Part shown: positions 1-8,378 of the stretch, piece by piece
Layout: each line of letters begins with the position of its first letter
Position numbering within the stretch: the first letter of the stretch is position 1
DNA from: Pseudonocardia halophobica
GTDB lineage: Bacteria; Actinomycetota; Actinomycetes; Mycobacteriales; Pseudonocardiaceae
NCBI RefSeq assembly: GCF_027922425.1
Contig: NZ_BSFQ01000020.1
Coordinates: 57,394 to 121,393 of the forward strand
Direction: 5' to 3'
DNA: 64,000 nucleotides
The notes under the pieces: generated by a model
The model's database searches: none
The model's input: the letters and a program-made list of their open reading frames with translations, nothing else
Told to the model about the DNA's origin: nothing
Translations under genes and position numbers: made by a program

Positions 1-1
1 C

Positions 2-529
2 GACGTCGCCGTCGGGCACGGCAAGTGGACGGCGCTGCACCACGCCTTCACCTCGCCGACCCCGGACTGGATCGACAAGTTCGAGTCCGACCCGGGCAAC
101 GCGCTGGCCTACGCCTACGACATCGTCTGCAACGGCAACGAGATCGGCGGCGGGTCCATCCGTATCCATCGGGCGGACGTCCAGAAGCGGGTCTTCGAGA
201 TCATGGGCCTGTCCGAGGAGGAGGCGCAGGAGAAGTTCGGCTTCCTGCTCGACGCCTTCGCCTACGGCCCGCCCCCGCACGGCGGCATCGCGTTCGGCTG
301 GGACCGGATCACCGCGCTGCTCGCCGGCGAGGACTCGATCCGCGAGGTCATCGCCTTCCCGAAGACCGGCGGCGGCTACGACCCGCTCACCGCGGCGCCC
401 GCCCCGATCACCCCGGAGCAGCGCAAGGAGGCCGGGGTCGACGCCGTCCCGCCGAAGCCGGCGGCGCAGGCGGACCAGAAGGTGGACGCGAGGGCCGCCG
501 CGAAGGACGCGGAGGGCGGCGGGGCCTGA
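2..529 (+). CDS. aspS: Aspartyl-tRNA synthetase, C-terminal part (cut by window start)
   Basis: The visible 175 residues are the 3' end of a class II aspartyl-tRNA synthetase, which charges tRNA-Asp (or tRNA-Asp/Asn) in the cytoplasm. Class II motif 3 is visible as GGIAFGWDRITALLAG, where the conserved Arg contacts ATP. The stretch FPKTGGGYDPLTAAPAPIT is the usual AspRS C-terminal segment. A 45-residue Ala/Lys/Asp-rich tail follows, which is a common actinobacterial extension of little known function. The start and the anticodon-binding domain lie outside the window. The next gene begins 13 bases downstream on the same strand. Confidence 0.95.
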   Translation, partial: DVAVGHGKWTALHHAFTSPTPDWIDKFESDPGNALAYAYDIVCNGNEIGGGSIRIHRADVQKRVFEIMGLSEEEAQEKFGFLLDAFAYGPPPHGGIAFGWDRITALLAGEDSIREVIAFPKTGGGYDPLTAAPAPITPEQRKEAGVDAVPPKPAAQADQKVDARAAAKDAEGGGA

Positions 530-542
530 CCCGGGTCCGATC

Positions 543-1484
543 GTGCTGCACCTGCGTGTGATCAGCCCGCCGGACCGCACGGACGCGGTCCGGGCGGTGC
601 TGGCGGAGGAGCCGGGTGTCGCCCATCTGATCGGGCTGCCGGGCGCCGCCGTGCGCCCGGCGGGCGACGTGCTCGAGGCGGACGTCGCCCGCGAGTGCGC
701 CGACGCCCTGCTCGGCCGGCTCCGCGACCTCGGGCTGGACCACGACGGCGCGGTGACCCTCGAGGTCCTCGACACCGTCCTGTCCGACGCCGCGGACGAG
801 GCGGAGGAGGCCGCGCCCGGCGAGGGTTCCGACGCCGTCGTCTGGGACGAGCTGATCGCCCGGACCGGCGAGGAGTCCCGGCTGAGCTTCTCCTTCCAGG
901 CCTTCCTCACCATCGCCTGCCTGCTCGCCGCGATCGGCGCGATCACGGACTCGCCGGTGCTCGTCGTCGGGGCGATGGTGCTGGGGCCGGAGTTCGGTCC
1001 GCTCGCCGCCGTGGCGGTGGGGGTGGTGCTGCGCCGCCGAGACCTCCTGCGGCGCGGCGGCCTCGCCCTGCTCGTCGGCTTCCCGCTCGGCATGGCCATC
1101 ACCGCGCTGGCGACGCTGTTGTTCGACGCCACCGGGCTGCTGTCGAGCAGCACGCTCGACCACCTCGACCAGGTCGAGTTCATCTACGAGGTCGGCCCCT
1201 TCTCCCTGATCGTCGCCGTGCTGGCGGGCCTCGCCGGGATCCTCGCGCTCACGTCGGCCAAGGCGGCGAGCCTGGTCGGCGTGTTCATCTCGGTCACCAC
1301 CGTGCCCGCGGCCGCGTTCGCCTCCGTGGCGGCGGTCGAGGGCCGGTGGCGGGAGGCGGGGCTGTCGGCGCTGCAGCTGGCGGTGAACCTGGTCGGGATC
1401 GTGGTCGCGGCCGCCCTCGCGCTGCTGGTGGCCCGACGCTCCCGGCGGCGCAGGGACGCCGGCCGGGCGCTCTCGTCGGGGTAG
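543..1484 (+). CDS. DUF389 (TIGR00341-like) membrane protein
   Basis: A 313-residue integral membrane protein. Residues 1-100 form a soluble ferredoxin-like domain (MLHLRVISPPDRTDAVRAVL), followed by about six hydrophobic segments between residues 110 and 300. The core AIGAITDSPVLVVGAMVLGP matches the glycine-rich motif of DUF389 proteins, whose transport or stress role is not established. The GTG start is 13 bases after aspS, so the two may share a transcript. The protein ends in a basic RRSRRRRDAGR tail, which suggests a cytoplasmic C terminus. The family call is firm; the biochemical role is unknown. Confidence 0.85.
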   Translation: MLHLRVISPPDRTDAVRAVLAEEPGVAHLIGLPGAAVRPAGDVLEADVARECADALLGRLRDLGLDHDGAVTLEVLDTVLSDAADEAEEAAPGEGSDAVVWDELIARTGEESRLSFSFQAFLTIACLLAAIGAITDSPVLVVGAMVLGPEFGPLAAVAVGVVLRRRDLLRRGGLALLVGFPLGMAITALATLLFDATGLLSSSTLDHLDQVEFIYEVGPFSLIVAVLAGLAGILALTSAKAASLVGVFISVTTVPAAAFASVAAVEGRWREAGLSALQLAVNLVGIVVAAALALLVARRSRRRRDAGRALSSG

Positions 1485-1495
1485 GGTCGACGTTG

Positions 1496-2701
1496 ATGTC
1501 ACGCGACCTGGCCGGCTTCCCCAGGCCCGTGCTCACCGCGTTGGCCGCGGCGGAACGCCTGCTCACCCGGCGGGCCGGGGCCACCGTGGTCCTCGCGGAC
1601 CCGGAGGACCTCGGTGGCAGCGAACGGTCGGTGGTGGCGCGTGCCCGGGTGGCGCGCAACCCGTTCTCCCTGCCGCGCACCCTCGTGGTGAAGCAGTACG
1701 TGGGCGAGCCCGACGCGAACCGGCCGGATCCCTTCCACTTCGAGGTCGCGAGCTGCCAGCTGTTCACCGCGCTCCCGGCCGACGCCCGGCCCAGCCCGGT
1801 GCTCATCGCGCACGACCCCGCGGCCCGGCTGCTGGTGCTCGAGGACCTGGGCCGCAGCTCCACGCTGGCCGACATGCTGTTCGCGCCGGATCCCGTTGCG
1901 GCGCAGCGGTGCCTGCTGAGCTGGGCGCGGGCGCTCGGCCGGATGCAGGCCGCCACCGCGGGCCGGGAGAACGACTTCGGCGCGCTGCTGCGCCGGCTGG
2001 GGGAGAAGGCCCGTCGCGACCCGGTGGCGGACGAGGCGCGCGCCGCCTTCGCGGGAGTGCCCGAGCTGGTCGCCGAGGTGCTGGGCGTGACGGTCAGCGC
2101 GGCGGCCGAGACGGAGGCCCGGGAGACCGCGCGGCTGCTGGGCGGCACCCGCTACCGGGCGTTCAGCCCGTCGGACACCTGCCCGGACAACAACCTCGTG
2201 ACCAGCCGTGGGGTGCGGTTCGTCGACTTCGAGTGGGGCTGCTTCCGCGACGTCGCGCTCGACGCCGCCTACTTCCGCGTCCCGTTCCCGGCGTGCGAGT
2301 CGAGCTTCGCGCTCCCCGACGGCATGGCCGACGCCATGCTCGAGGCCTGGCGCAACGAGATCGCCACGGTGTGGCCGGACCTCGACGACCCTGCGCTCCT
2401 GCGGGCCCGCCTGCTCGACGCCCAGCTGCTGTGGGTCTGGCTGTGCACGTGGTGGCTGCTGCCGCGCGCGGTGGCCGGCGAGTCGCGCATCGGGATCGAC
2501 CCCGGCCGGTCGCCGCGGATCAGCGCCGCGCTGGCCGACTACTGGCGGCGGCTCGCGGGGGCGGCGGCGGACGGTGGGCGGCCGGCCACCGTCGAGCTGG
2601 CCGATCGGATGGCCGGCGCCCTGCAGCAGCGGTTCGACGACCCGGCGGACAACGGCACGGGCCGGCTGCCGGTCTACCCCGCCTTCCGCAGCCTGGTCTG
2701 A
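1496..2701 (+). CDS. APH-fold phosphotransferase / kinase-like protein
   Basis: A 401-residue soluble protein with the aminoglycoside-phosphotransferase fold. Lys66 in LVVKQY is the likely ATP-anchoring lysine, SPSDTCPDNN (224-233) replaces the usual HGDxxxxN catalytic loop, and FVDFEWG (242-248) is the DFE-type metal motif. The loop lacks the leading His, so the substrate is unlikely to be a classical aminoglycoside. Sugar or small-metabolite kinases of this fold are an alternative. The ATG start follows a TAGGGT box by eight bases, which suggests a leaderless transcript that begins inside the end of the DUF389 gene. The substrate cannot be told from the sequence. Confidence 0.75.
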   Translation: MSRDLAGFPRPVLTALAAAERLLTRRAGATVVLADPEDLGGSERSVVARARVARNPFSLPRTLVVKQYVGEPDANRPDPFHFEVASCQLFTALPADARPSPVLIAHDPAARLLVLEDLGRSSTLADMLFAPDPVAAQRCLLSWARALGRMQAATAGRENDFGALLRRLGEKARRDPVADEARAAFAGVPELVAEVLGVTVSAAAETEARETARLLGGTRYRAFSPSDTCPDNNLVTSRGVRFVDFEWGCFRDVALDAAYFRVPFPACESSFALPDGMADAMLEAWRNEIATVWPDLDDPALLRARLLDAQLLWVWLCTWWLLPRAVAGESRIGIDPGRSPRISAALADYWRRLAGAAADGGRPATVELADRMAGALQQRFDDPADNGTGRLPVYPAFRSLV

Positions 2702-2803
2702 GGGCTCCCGGGCGCGGGAGTTCGCCCGGGAGTTCGCGGAGCCGTCGGCGACGCGTCACCACGCGCACACCCCGGCGGAGCCTCGCGACCCGATCATGCG
2801 CTC

Positions 2804-3643
2804 GTGTCCGTGCAGAGCGTGCGACCCGTCCGTGCCCTCCCGACCCCCGCGACCCTCCCGACGCCCCGGACCGTCTCGACCCTGGCCACACTCGGCGACT
2901 CGACGGCCGTCGGGCTGGGCGACCCGCTGCCCGGCGGCGGCTGGCGCGGCTTCCCGGTCCTGCTCCGGGACGCCCTCGGCGCGGAGACCCGGCTGCTCAA
3001 CCCTGCCCGCACCGGCGCCCGGATGGCCGACGTCCGCGGGGCCCAGCTCGCCGCGGTGCTGCCCGCCCGGCCCGAGGCCGCGGTGATCTGCGCGGGCATG
3101 AACGACACCCTGCGCTCGGACTTCGACCCGGACGGCATCCGCGCCGACCTCACCGCGACGCTGGCGGAGCTCGCCGCGGCCGGCACGTTCCCGGTGGTGC
3201 TGCGCTACCACGACCACACCCGCGTGTTCCGGCTGCCCGGGCGGCTGCGCGCTGCGCTGCGGACGCGGGTGACCGCCCTGAACACGGCGATCGACACGGC
3301 GATCGACGGGGCGAGCGCGGGCGGGCCGGCCGTGGGGGTGCTCGACCTGCACCTGCTCCCCGGCGGCTACGAGCGCGCGGCGTGGAGCGTCGACCGGCTG
3401 CACCCCTCCGAGCTGGGGCACCGGCTGCTGGCCCGGGCCGCGGGCGAGCTGCTCGCGGGCGCGGGCTTCGCGGTGCCCGCCCCCGTGCCGACCGCCTGCG
3501 GCGGTGGACGCGAGATCACCGCGTTCCACCGGGCCGCGTGGATCGTGGTCCGCGGCACCCCCTGGCTGGTGCGCCGCGGCCGCGACCTGGGCCCGGTGAT
3601 CCTGCACGGCCTGCTCACGGGCGGGCGGGCGCGGGCCGCCTGA
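2804..3643 (+). CDS. SGNH/GDSL-family hydrolase
   Basis: A 279-residue esterase/lipase-type SGNH hydrolase. Block I is GDSTAVG (Ser at about residue 33), block III is the Asn in CAGMND (98-101), and block V is DRLHPSELGH (Asp198, His201), giving a complete Ser-Asp-His arrangement with the Gly/Asn oxyanion residues. No convincing signal peptide or membrane segment is seen, so it is probably cytoplasmic. The natural substrate is unknown. The GTG start follows a GATCAT box by six bases. It ends 19 bases before a convergent small gene. Confidence 0.85.
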   Translation: MSVQSVRPVRALPTPATLPTPRTVSTLATLGDSTAVGLGDPLPGGGWRGFPVLLRDALGAETRLLNPARTGARMADVRGAQLAAVLPARPEAAVICAGMNDTLRSDFDPDGIRADLTATLAELAAAGTFPVVLRYHDHTRVFRLPGRLRAALRTRVTALNTAIDTAIDGASAGGPAVGVLDLHLLPGGYERAAWSVDRLHPSELGHRLLARAAGELLAGAGFAVPAPVPTACGGGREITAFHRAAWIVVRGTPWLVRRGRDLGPVILHGLLTGGRARAA

Positions 3644-3662
3644 CCGGAGCAGGTGAGCCTCC

Positions 3663-3875
3663 CTAGGCGGACCGGGGGAGCGAGGCGGGGCGGACCGGTT
3701 GCCCCGTCTCGATCTCGAACAGGTGGGCGCGGGTGCAGGGCCCGCAGAGCCAGCCGACCACGCCGTCGACGTGGTGGCTGCTCCAGGCCAGACCGCGCAC
3801 GTCGGCCGCGGTCCGCGGGCAGGCGCAGGCGGTGCAGGAGTGGAGCGTGCGGGCGGTGACAGGTGTGCCGTCCAT
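3663..3875 (-). CDS. Small zinc-ribbon-like protein of unknown function
   Basis: A 70-residue protein with two cysteine pairs, CTAC (plus a third Cys) at about residues 14-18 and CGPC at about residues 44-47. The spacing suits a single structural zinc site. The middle segment WSSHHVDGVVGWLCGPC resembles small actinobacterial zinc-ribbon proteins of no assigned function. It is convergent with the SGNH hydrolase and lies upstream of the aminotransferase gene on the same strand, with a 91-base gap. Codon use matches its neighbours, which supports it being real. No function is assigned. Confidence 0.6.
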   Translation of the reverse strand: MDGTPVTARTLHSCTACACPRTAADVRGLAWSSHHVDGVVGWLCGPCTRAHLFEIETGQPVRPASLPRSA

Positions 3876-3966
3876 GCCCCCGGAGGATGCACCCGTCGAG
3901 TTGCCGTGCTGTGAACGCCACGCCGCACAGTGTTGCGATCCGGCGACGGTTGTGATCGCGATCCGG
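3876..3966. other. Intergenic gap, nothing recognised
   Basis: A 91-base gap between two leftward genes. It is less GC-rich than its surroundings and could carry the promoter of the small zinc-ribbon gene, but I see no clear -35/-10 pair or hairpin. Confidence 0.3.
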
Positions 3967-5124
3967 CTACCGCAGCGACCCGAGGAACCGGTCGATGCGC
4001 ACGAGCGCCTCCTCCAGCTGCGGCAGCGCCGTCGCGTACGAGCACCGGATGTGCCCCTCGCCGGAGGGCCCGAACACGTCGCCGGGCACCACGGCCACGC
4101 TCTCCTCGTGGAGCAGCCGCTCGGCGAAGGTCTCCGAGTCCAGCCCCGACGCGCGGATGGACGGGAAGGCGTAGAACGCGCCGCCGGGCTCCGGGCACTC
4201 CAGCCCGATCTCGCGCAGGCCCTTCACGAACACCCGGCGCCGGCGGTCGTAGTCGGCGACCATCTCGCGGACGTCGCCCTCGGCCTCCTTGAGCGCCTCC
4301 ACCGCGGCGATCTGCGAGACGTGCGGTGCGCACAGCATCGTGTACTGGTGCACCCGCACGCACAGCTCGGCCACGGCCTGCGGCGCGCAGATCCAGCCGA
4401 CCCGCCAGCCCGTCATCGCCTGGGCCTTGGAGAACCCGCCCAGCACCACGGTCCGCTCCCGCGCCCCGGGCACGGCGCCCAGGCAGACGTGGGTGTCGTC
4501 GTAGGTGAGCCGGTCGTAGATCTCGTCGGAGATCAGGTAGAGGTCGTGCCTCTCGGCCAGCCGGACCAGGCCCTCCAGCGCCGCGCGCGGCTGGACCGCG
4601 CCCGTCGGGTTCGCGGGGGAGCCGATGAGGATCGCCTTGGTGCGCGGGGTGATCGCGGCCTCGACGGCGTCGGGGTCGATCGCGAAGTCCGCCTCCCACC
4701 GCGTGGCCACCCGGACCGGGGTGCCGCCGGCGAAGGACACGCACGGCTCGTAGGCCACGTAGCAGGGCTCCGGCACGATCACCTCGTCGCCGGGGTTCAG
4801 CAGTACCCGCAGCGCCAGGTCCAGCCCCTCGGACACACCGGTGGTGATCAGGCACTCGGTGTCCCACGCGTACCGCGCCCCGTAGCGCTTCTCCAGGTCC
4901 TCGCAGATCAGCCTGCGCAGCTCCGGCAGGCCCGCGTTGGAGGTGTAGGTGGTGTAGCCGTGCTCGAGGGCGAAGATGCCGGCCTCGCGGATCCGCCACG
5001 GCGTGACGAAGTCCGGCTCGCCCACGCCGAGGGAGATCACGTCGTCCATCTCGGCGGCGATGTCGAAGAAGCGCCGGATGCCCGACGGCGGGCAGGCGGC
5101 GATGACGTCGTTGAGCGGCTTCAT
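3967..5124 (-). CDS. Class I/II PLP aminotransferase (AlaT-like)
   Basis: A 385-residue fold-type I aminotransferase. Landmarks are GVGEPDF near residue 34, the NPTG motif (SPANPTGAV, 169-177), the PLP-ring motif SDEIYDRLTY (199-208), the Schiff-base lysine Lys233 in GGFSKAQAMTGWRVG, and Arg near the C terminus (IRCSYA) for carboxylate binding. It starts ten bases after an Lrp-type regulator. That regulator-aminotransferase pair is the arrangement of AlaR-AlaT in Bacillus, where AlaT makes alanine from pyruvate. Alanine or another aliphatic amino acid is therefore the best guess, but the substrate is not visible in the sequence. Confidence 0.85.
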   Translation of the reverse strand: MKPLNDVIAACPPSGIRRFFDIAAEMDDVISLGVGEPDFVTPWRIREAGIFALEHGYTTYTSNAGLPELRRLICEDLEKRYGARYAWDTECLITTGVSEGLDLALRVLLNPGDEVIVPEPCYVAYEPCVSFAGGTPVRVATRWEADFAIDPDAVEAAITPRTKAILIGSPANPTGAVQPRAALEGLVRLAERHDLYLISDEIYDRLTYDDTHVCLGAVPGARERTVVLGGFSKAQAMTGWRVGWICAPQAVAELCVRVHQYTMLCAPHVSQIAAVEALKEAEGDVREMVADYDRRRRVFVKGLREIGLECPEPGGAFYAFPSIRASGLDSETFAERLLHEESVAVVPGDVFGPSGEGHIRCSYATALPQLEEALVRIDRFLGSLR

Positions 5125-5134
5125 CGGGCGGTCC

Positions 5135-5623
5135 TCACGGGGTCACACGCAGCCGGTGGTCGGGCTCGGGCTCGAAGAAGGTGTCGCCGTCGCGCTTGTG
5201 CGTGTGGAGCACGAAGTGCGTGGCGGTGGCCGTGACCCGGTCGATGGTCGAGAGCTTGCGGCTCACGAAGTCGCTGACCGCCCGGATGTTCGACCCGACG
5301 ACCGTGCACCGCAGGTCGTGCCCCCCGGAGACGAGGTAGCAGCTGCGGACCTCGTCGAACCGGGAGATCCGCTCCGCGACGTCGTCGAACCCGACGCCCC
5401 GCGCGGGGGCGACCGCCACATCGATGAACGCGGTGACCTCGGTGGACTCCGAGCCGTCGACCTTCTCCCAGTCGACCACCGCCTTGTACCGGCGGATCAC
5501 GCCCGCCTTCTCCCACGCCGCGATCTGGGCCGACACCTCCGCGACGGGCAGGCCGGTCATGGTGGCCAGGGTGTCGTGGCTCAGCGACGCGTCCCGCTCC
5601 AGCAGTTCCAGGATCTCGCGCAC
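5135..5623 (-). CDS. Lrp/AsnC-family transcriptional regulator (AlaR-like)
   Basis: A 162-residue protein. Residues 1-50 form a winged helix-turn-helix (LSHDTLATMTGLPVAEVSAQI), and residues 60-155 form the RAM ligand-binding domain (SGGHDLRCTVVG). It lies directly upstream of the aminotransferase with a ten-base gap, so it probably controls that gene and itself in response to an amino acid. The GTG start is preceded at eight bases by TAGGGT (5632-5637, minus strand). That box overlaps the stop codon of the upstream aminotransferase gene, so transcription may be leaderless and start inside the neighbour's 3' end. Confidence 0.88.
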   Translation of the reverse strand: MREILELLERDASLSHDTLATMTGLPVAEVSAQIAAWEKAGVIRRYKAVVDWEKVDGSESTEVTAFIDVAVAPARGVGFDDVAERISRFDEVRSCYLVSGGHDLRCTVVGSNIRAVSDFVSRKLSTIDRVTATATHFVLHTHKRDGDTFFEPEPDHRLRVTP

Positions 5624-5634
5624 GGTCCCCGACC

Positions 5635-6882
5635 CTACTCAGCGATCCGCACGGAAGCGGCTCGGGCGAGCCGCCGGACGGCCTCGGTCAGCTGATCGGG
5701 CGGGTAGGTCGCGAAGCAGAGCCGCGCGGCGGACCGCAGGCCGGCACCGCCGTCGGCGGCCGGGTCCACCGAGAAGGCGCTCCCGGGGACGAACCCGACC
5801 CCGTGCTCCAGGGCCCTCGGCAGGAGCTCGGCGGTGTCGGTGCCGTCGGCGAACTCCAGCCAGCAGAACATGCCCCCCGTCGGGGTGGACCGGGTGACGG
5901 ACGACCCGAACTCGGCGTCGACCGCGGCGGTGAGCGCCGCGGCCCGGCCCCGGTTCTCCCGCCGGACGCCGTCGACGTGCGCGGCGAACCACTCCTCGTC
6001 GGCCAGCAGCTCCGCGGTGATCATCTGGGTGAGCGACGAGCCGCAGAGGTCCGTGGACTGCTTGAGCCGCTCGACGGCCGCGGCCAGCACCGGCGGCGCG
6101 ACCAGCCAGCCGACCCGCAGCGACGGGGCCAGGACCTTCGACGCGCTGCCCAGCCGCACGACGTGGTCGCCGTGCGCGGCCAGCGGGAGCGGCGGTGCGC
6201 CGTCGAAGGCCAGCAGGCCGTAGGGGTCGTCCTCGACGACGAGGAAGCCGTACCGCTCGGCCAGCCCGCACAGGGCCCGGCGGCGCTCCTGGCTCATCGT
6301 CACGCCGCGCGGGTTGTGGAAGCTGGACACGGTGTGCACGAGCCGGGGCCGGAACCCGGCGGCGAGCCGCTCCTCCAGCACGTCGACGCGCAGCCCGTCG
6401 GCGTCGAGCGGGAACGGGTGCACGTCGGCGCCCGCGGCCTGCAGGACCTGCAGCGCCCCGACGTACACCGGGTCCTCGACGGCCACCGGGTCGCCGGGGT
6501 CGAGCAGGGCGCGGGCGAGCAGGTCCAGGGCCTGCTGCGACCCGCTCGTCACGACGACGTCGGCGGGGGCGACCGCCCGGCCGGTCCGGCCGGTCTCGTG
6601 CGCGGCGACGACCTCGCGCAGCCGCGCGAGCCCGGCCGTCTCGGAGTACTGCACGGCGGCGGGGGACCGGAGCGCCCGGTCGGCGGCCGCGGCGATGCGC
6701 CCGCGCGGCATGAGGTCGGCGGCGGGCAGGCCGCCGGCGAGGCTCAGCACGTCGTCGCGCGCGGTGAGGGTGAGCAGGTCCCGGATCGCGGAACCGCGGA
6801 TCCCGGCGAGCCGGGCGGCGAGCGCGACCGGGGGCCGTGCAGGCGAGGCGGGCGGGGCGGGACGGAGATCGGTGTCGGTCAT
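5635..6882 (-). CDS. PLP-dependent aminotransferase, MocR/2-aminoadipate type
   Basis: A 415-residue aminotransferase resembling the catalytic domain of MocR regulators and LysN-type 2-aminoadipate aminotransferases, without the GntR DNA-binding domain. It shows SLAGGLPAADLMP (47-59), the YSETAGLARLRE segment, EDDPYGLLAF (217-226) and the Schiff-base lysine Lys249 in GSASKVLAPSLRVGW. The usual NPTG is NPRG (190-193, in SSFHNPRGVTMS), a modest change that may alter carboxylate binding. I chose the ATG of MTDTDLRPAP, because the codons further upstream look non-coding. The substrate is unknown. It ends 11 bases before the Lrp gene. Confidence 0.82.
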   Translation of the reverse strand: MTDTDLRPAPPASPARPPVALAARLAGIRGSAIRDLLTLTARDDVLSLAGGLPAADLMPRGRIAAAADRALRSPAAVQYSETAGLARLREVVAAHETGRTGRAVAPADVVVTSGSQQALDLLARALLDPGDPVAVEDPVYVGALQVLQAAGADVHPFPLDADGLRVDVLEERLAAGFRPRLVHTVSSFHNPRGVTMSQERRRALCGLAERYGFLVVEDDPYGLLAFDGAPPLPLAAHGDHVVRLGSASKVLAPSLRVGWLVAPPVLAAAVERLKQSTDLCGSSLTQMITAELLADEEWFAAHVDGVRRENRGRAAALTAAVDAEFGSSVTRSTPTGGMFCWLEFADGTDTAELLPRALEHGVGFVPGSAFSVDPAADGGAGLRSAARLCFATYPPDQLTEAVRRLARAASVRIAE

Positions 6883-7145
6883 GTGGGCCTCGCGGAGAGG
6901 GGGATCAAGGGCGGGGGCCCGGGCGCTCCCGGTGGTCACCGGGAGGGCCGGGCCGTCCCGCGGGGGTCGTCCGCGGAGCACGGGCGCGGGATCGGGTGGA
7001 CCGGCGCCCGTCCCGATACTGCGCTCGCGTCCTGCGATCCGGAAACGACTTCCCAGCTGTTGGGACGAACTCGATCAGGTTGCAAACCGATCACAGGACT
7101 TCCGACCCGGTGACCGACGTGGGCAAACCCTCTACCTTGCGCGGT
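6883..7145. other. Divergent intergenic region
   Basis: 263 bases between the leftward aminotransferase and the rightward repeat-rich membrane protein. The left two thirds is GC-rich without recognisable structure. The right 90 bases are AT-richer and hold the promoter described separately. Confidence 0.4.
7110..7138 (+). promoter_or_regulatory. Promoter with leaderless start for the repeat-rich membrane protein
   Basis: GTGACC (7110-7115) and TACCTT (7133-7138) are separated by 17 bases and fit a primary-sigma promoter. The -10 box ends seven bases before the ATG at 7146, so transcription would begin at or next to the start codon, with no room for a Shine-Dalgarno site. Confidence 0.6.
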
Positions 7146-8333
7146 ATGAGCAACCCGTCGGGTGACGACCGCCACCAGCACGGCGAGCAGGGCGCCCCGC
7201 AGCCCGGCTCGGCACCGCCGCAGCCGGGCGGGCAGGAGCCGCCGGGCGGCTACCCGCCACCGGGACACGCCCAGGGGCCGGCTCCGCAGGGGTACGGGCA
7301 GGCCCCGCCGCCGGGCCGCGGGGGCGGTCCGGGCCAGCCCGGCCAGGGATACGGGCAGCACGGCTACCCGCCGCCCGGTCCCGAGCAGCAGGGGTACGGG
7401 CAGCAGGGGTACGGGCAGCAGGGCTACGGCCAGCAGGGATACCCGCAGCAGGGGTACGGGCAGCAGGGTTACCCGCAGCAGGGATACGGGCAGCAGAACT
7501 ACCCGCCGCCGGGCTACGGCCCCGAGGGGTACGGCCAGCAGCCCTACGGCTACGGCCAGCCCGCGCAGTACCCGGGCGGGGCGGCCGCGCCGCTCGCCGA
7601 CCCGCTGGTCGCTGCGGACTTCTCGGACTGGTGGACGAAGGTCCTCGCGGTGCTCAAGCGGAGCTGGCAGCCGCTGCTGCTGATCCAGATCGCCACCGCG
7701 CTGCCGGCCCTGATCATCGGCGCGCTGATCGCGGTGATCGTCGCCGCGGGCGGCGGCTGGGTCGGCGTGGCGATCGGCGGCGGCCTGTCGCTGATCATCG
7801 TGGTCGCCGTGTCCCTGCTGGCGCAGGGCGCGTCCGTCTACGTGGTCACCCGGCAGGCCGCGGAGCAGCCGGTCGGCGCCGGGGAGGCGCTGTCCTTCGC
7901 CGCCCGCCGCGCTCTGCCGCTGCTGGGCTGGGGCATCCTCGCCGGGATCCTGGTCTTCATCGGCTTCCTGCTGCTGGTCATCCCGGGCATCTACCTCAGC
8001 GTGGTGTTCGTGGCCTCGCTGACCGGCGTGATCATGTACGAGCGGGCCGGCATCGGCCGGACGTTCGAGCTGGTCAACCGCGAGTTCTGGGGCACGTTCG
8101 GCCGGCTGGTCACCTTCGCGATCGCCGCGGCGGTCTACAGCGGGATCATCAGCGCGATCGTCTCGACCTTCACCGACCCGAACAGCCTCTCGCGGTCGAT
8201 CATCGTGAACATCCTGACGCTGCCGGTGACCCTGGCCGCGGCGGGCGTCGCGGTGGTCACCTACGCCTCGCTGCGCAACAAGGAGAACCCCCAGGTCGGC
8301 ACGCCGACGCTGGTGCAGGAGCTGCAGACCTGA
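7146..8333 (+). CDS. Membrane protein with a Gly/Tyr/Gln/Pro repeat tail at its N terminus
   Basis: A 395-residue protein in two parts. Residues 1-150 are low-complexity and nearly uncharged, dominated by Gly, Gln, Pro and Tyr, with about ten GYGQQ/GYPQQ-type repeats between roughly residues 75 and 140. Residues 165-385 carry five or six hydrophobic segments (e.g. LPALIIGALIAVIVAAGG, FIGFLLLVIPGIYLSVVF). The membrane part, with its MYERAGIGRTFELVNREFWGTFGR loop, resembles the glycerophosphodiesterase-membrane-domain/DUF7544-like actinobacterial proteins of unknown role. The tail should be cytoplasmic and disordered. No enzyme motif is seen. Confidence 0.75.
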   Translation: MSNPSGDDRHQHGEQGAPQPGSAPPQPGGQEPPGGYPPPGHAQGPAPQGYGQAPPPGRGGGPGQPGQGYGQHGYPPPGPEQQGYGQQGYGQQGYGQQGYPQQGYGQQGYPQQGYGQQNYPPPGYGPEGYGQQPYGYGQPAQYPGGAAAPLADPLVAADFSDWWTKVLAVLKRSWQPLLLIQIATALPALIIGALIAVIVAAGGGWVGVAIGGGLSLIIVVAVSLLAQGASVYVVTRQAAEQPVGAGEALSFAARRALPLLGWGILAGILVFIGFLLLVIPGIYLSVVFVASLTGVIMYERAGIGRTFELVNREFWGTFGRLVTFAIAAAVYSGIISAIVSTFTDPNSLSRSIIVNILTLPVTLAAAGVAVVTYASLRNKENPQVGTPTLVQELQT

Positions 8334-8378
8334 CCTGCCGCCCCGAATCGTCGGTGCCGGGTGGCACCCTGGACACCG

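Noticed and set aside
1496..2701. Aminoglycoside resistance gene
   Set aside because: The fold is APH-like, but the catalytic loop lacks the usual HGD and the context is chromosomal housekeeping; substrate left open.
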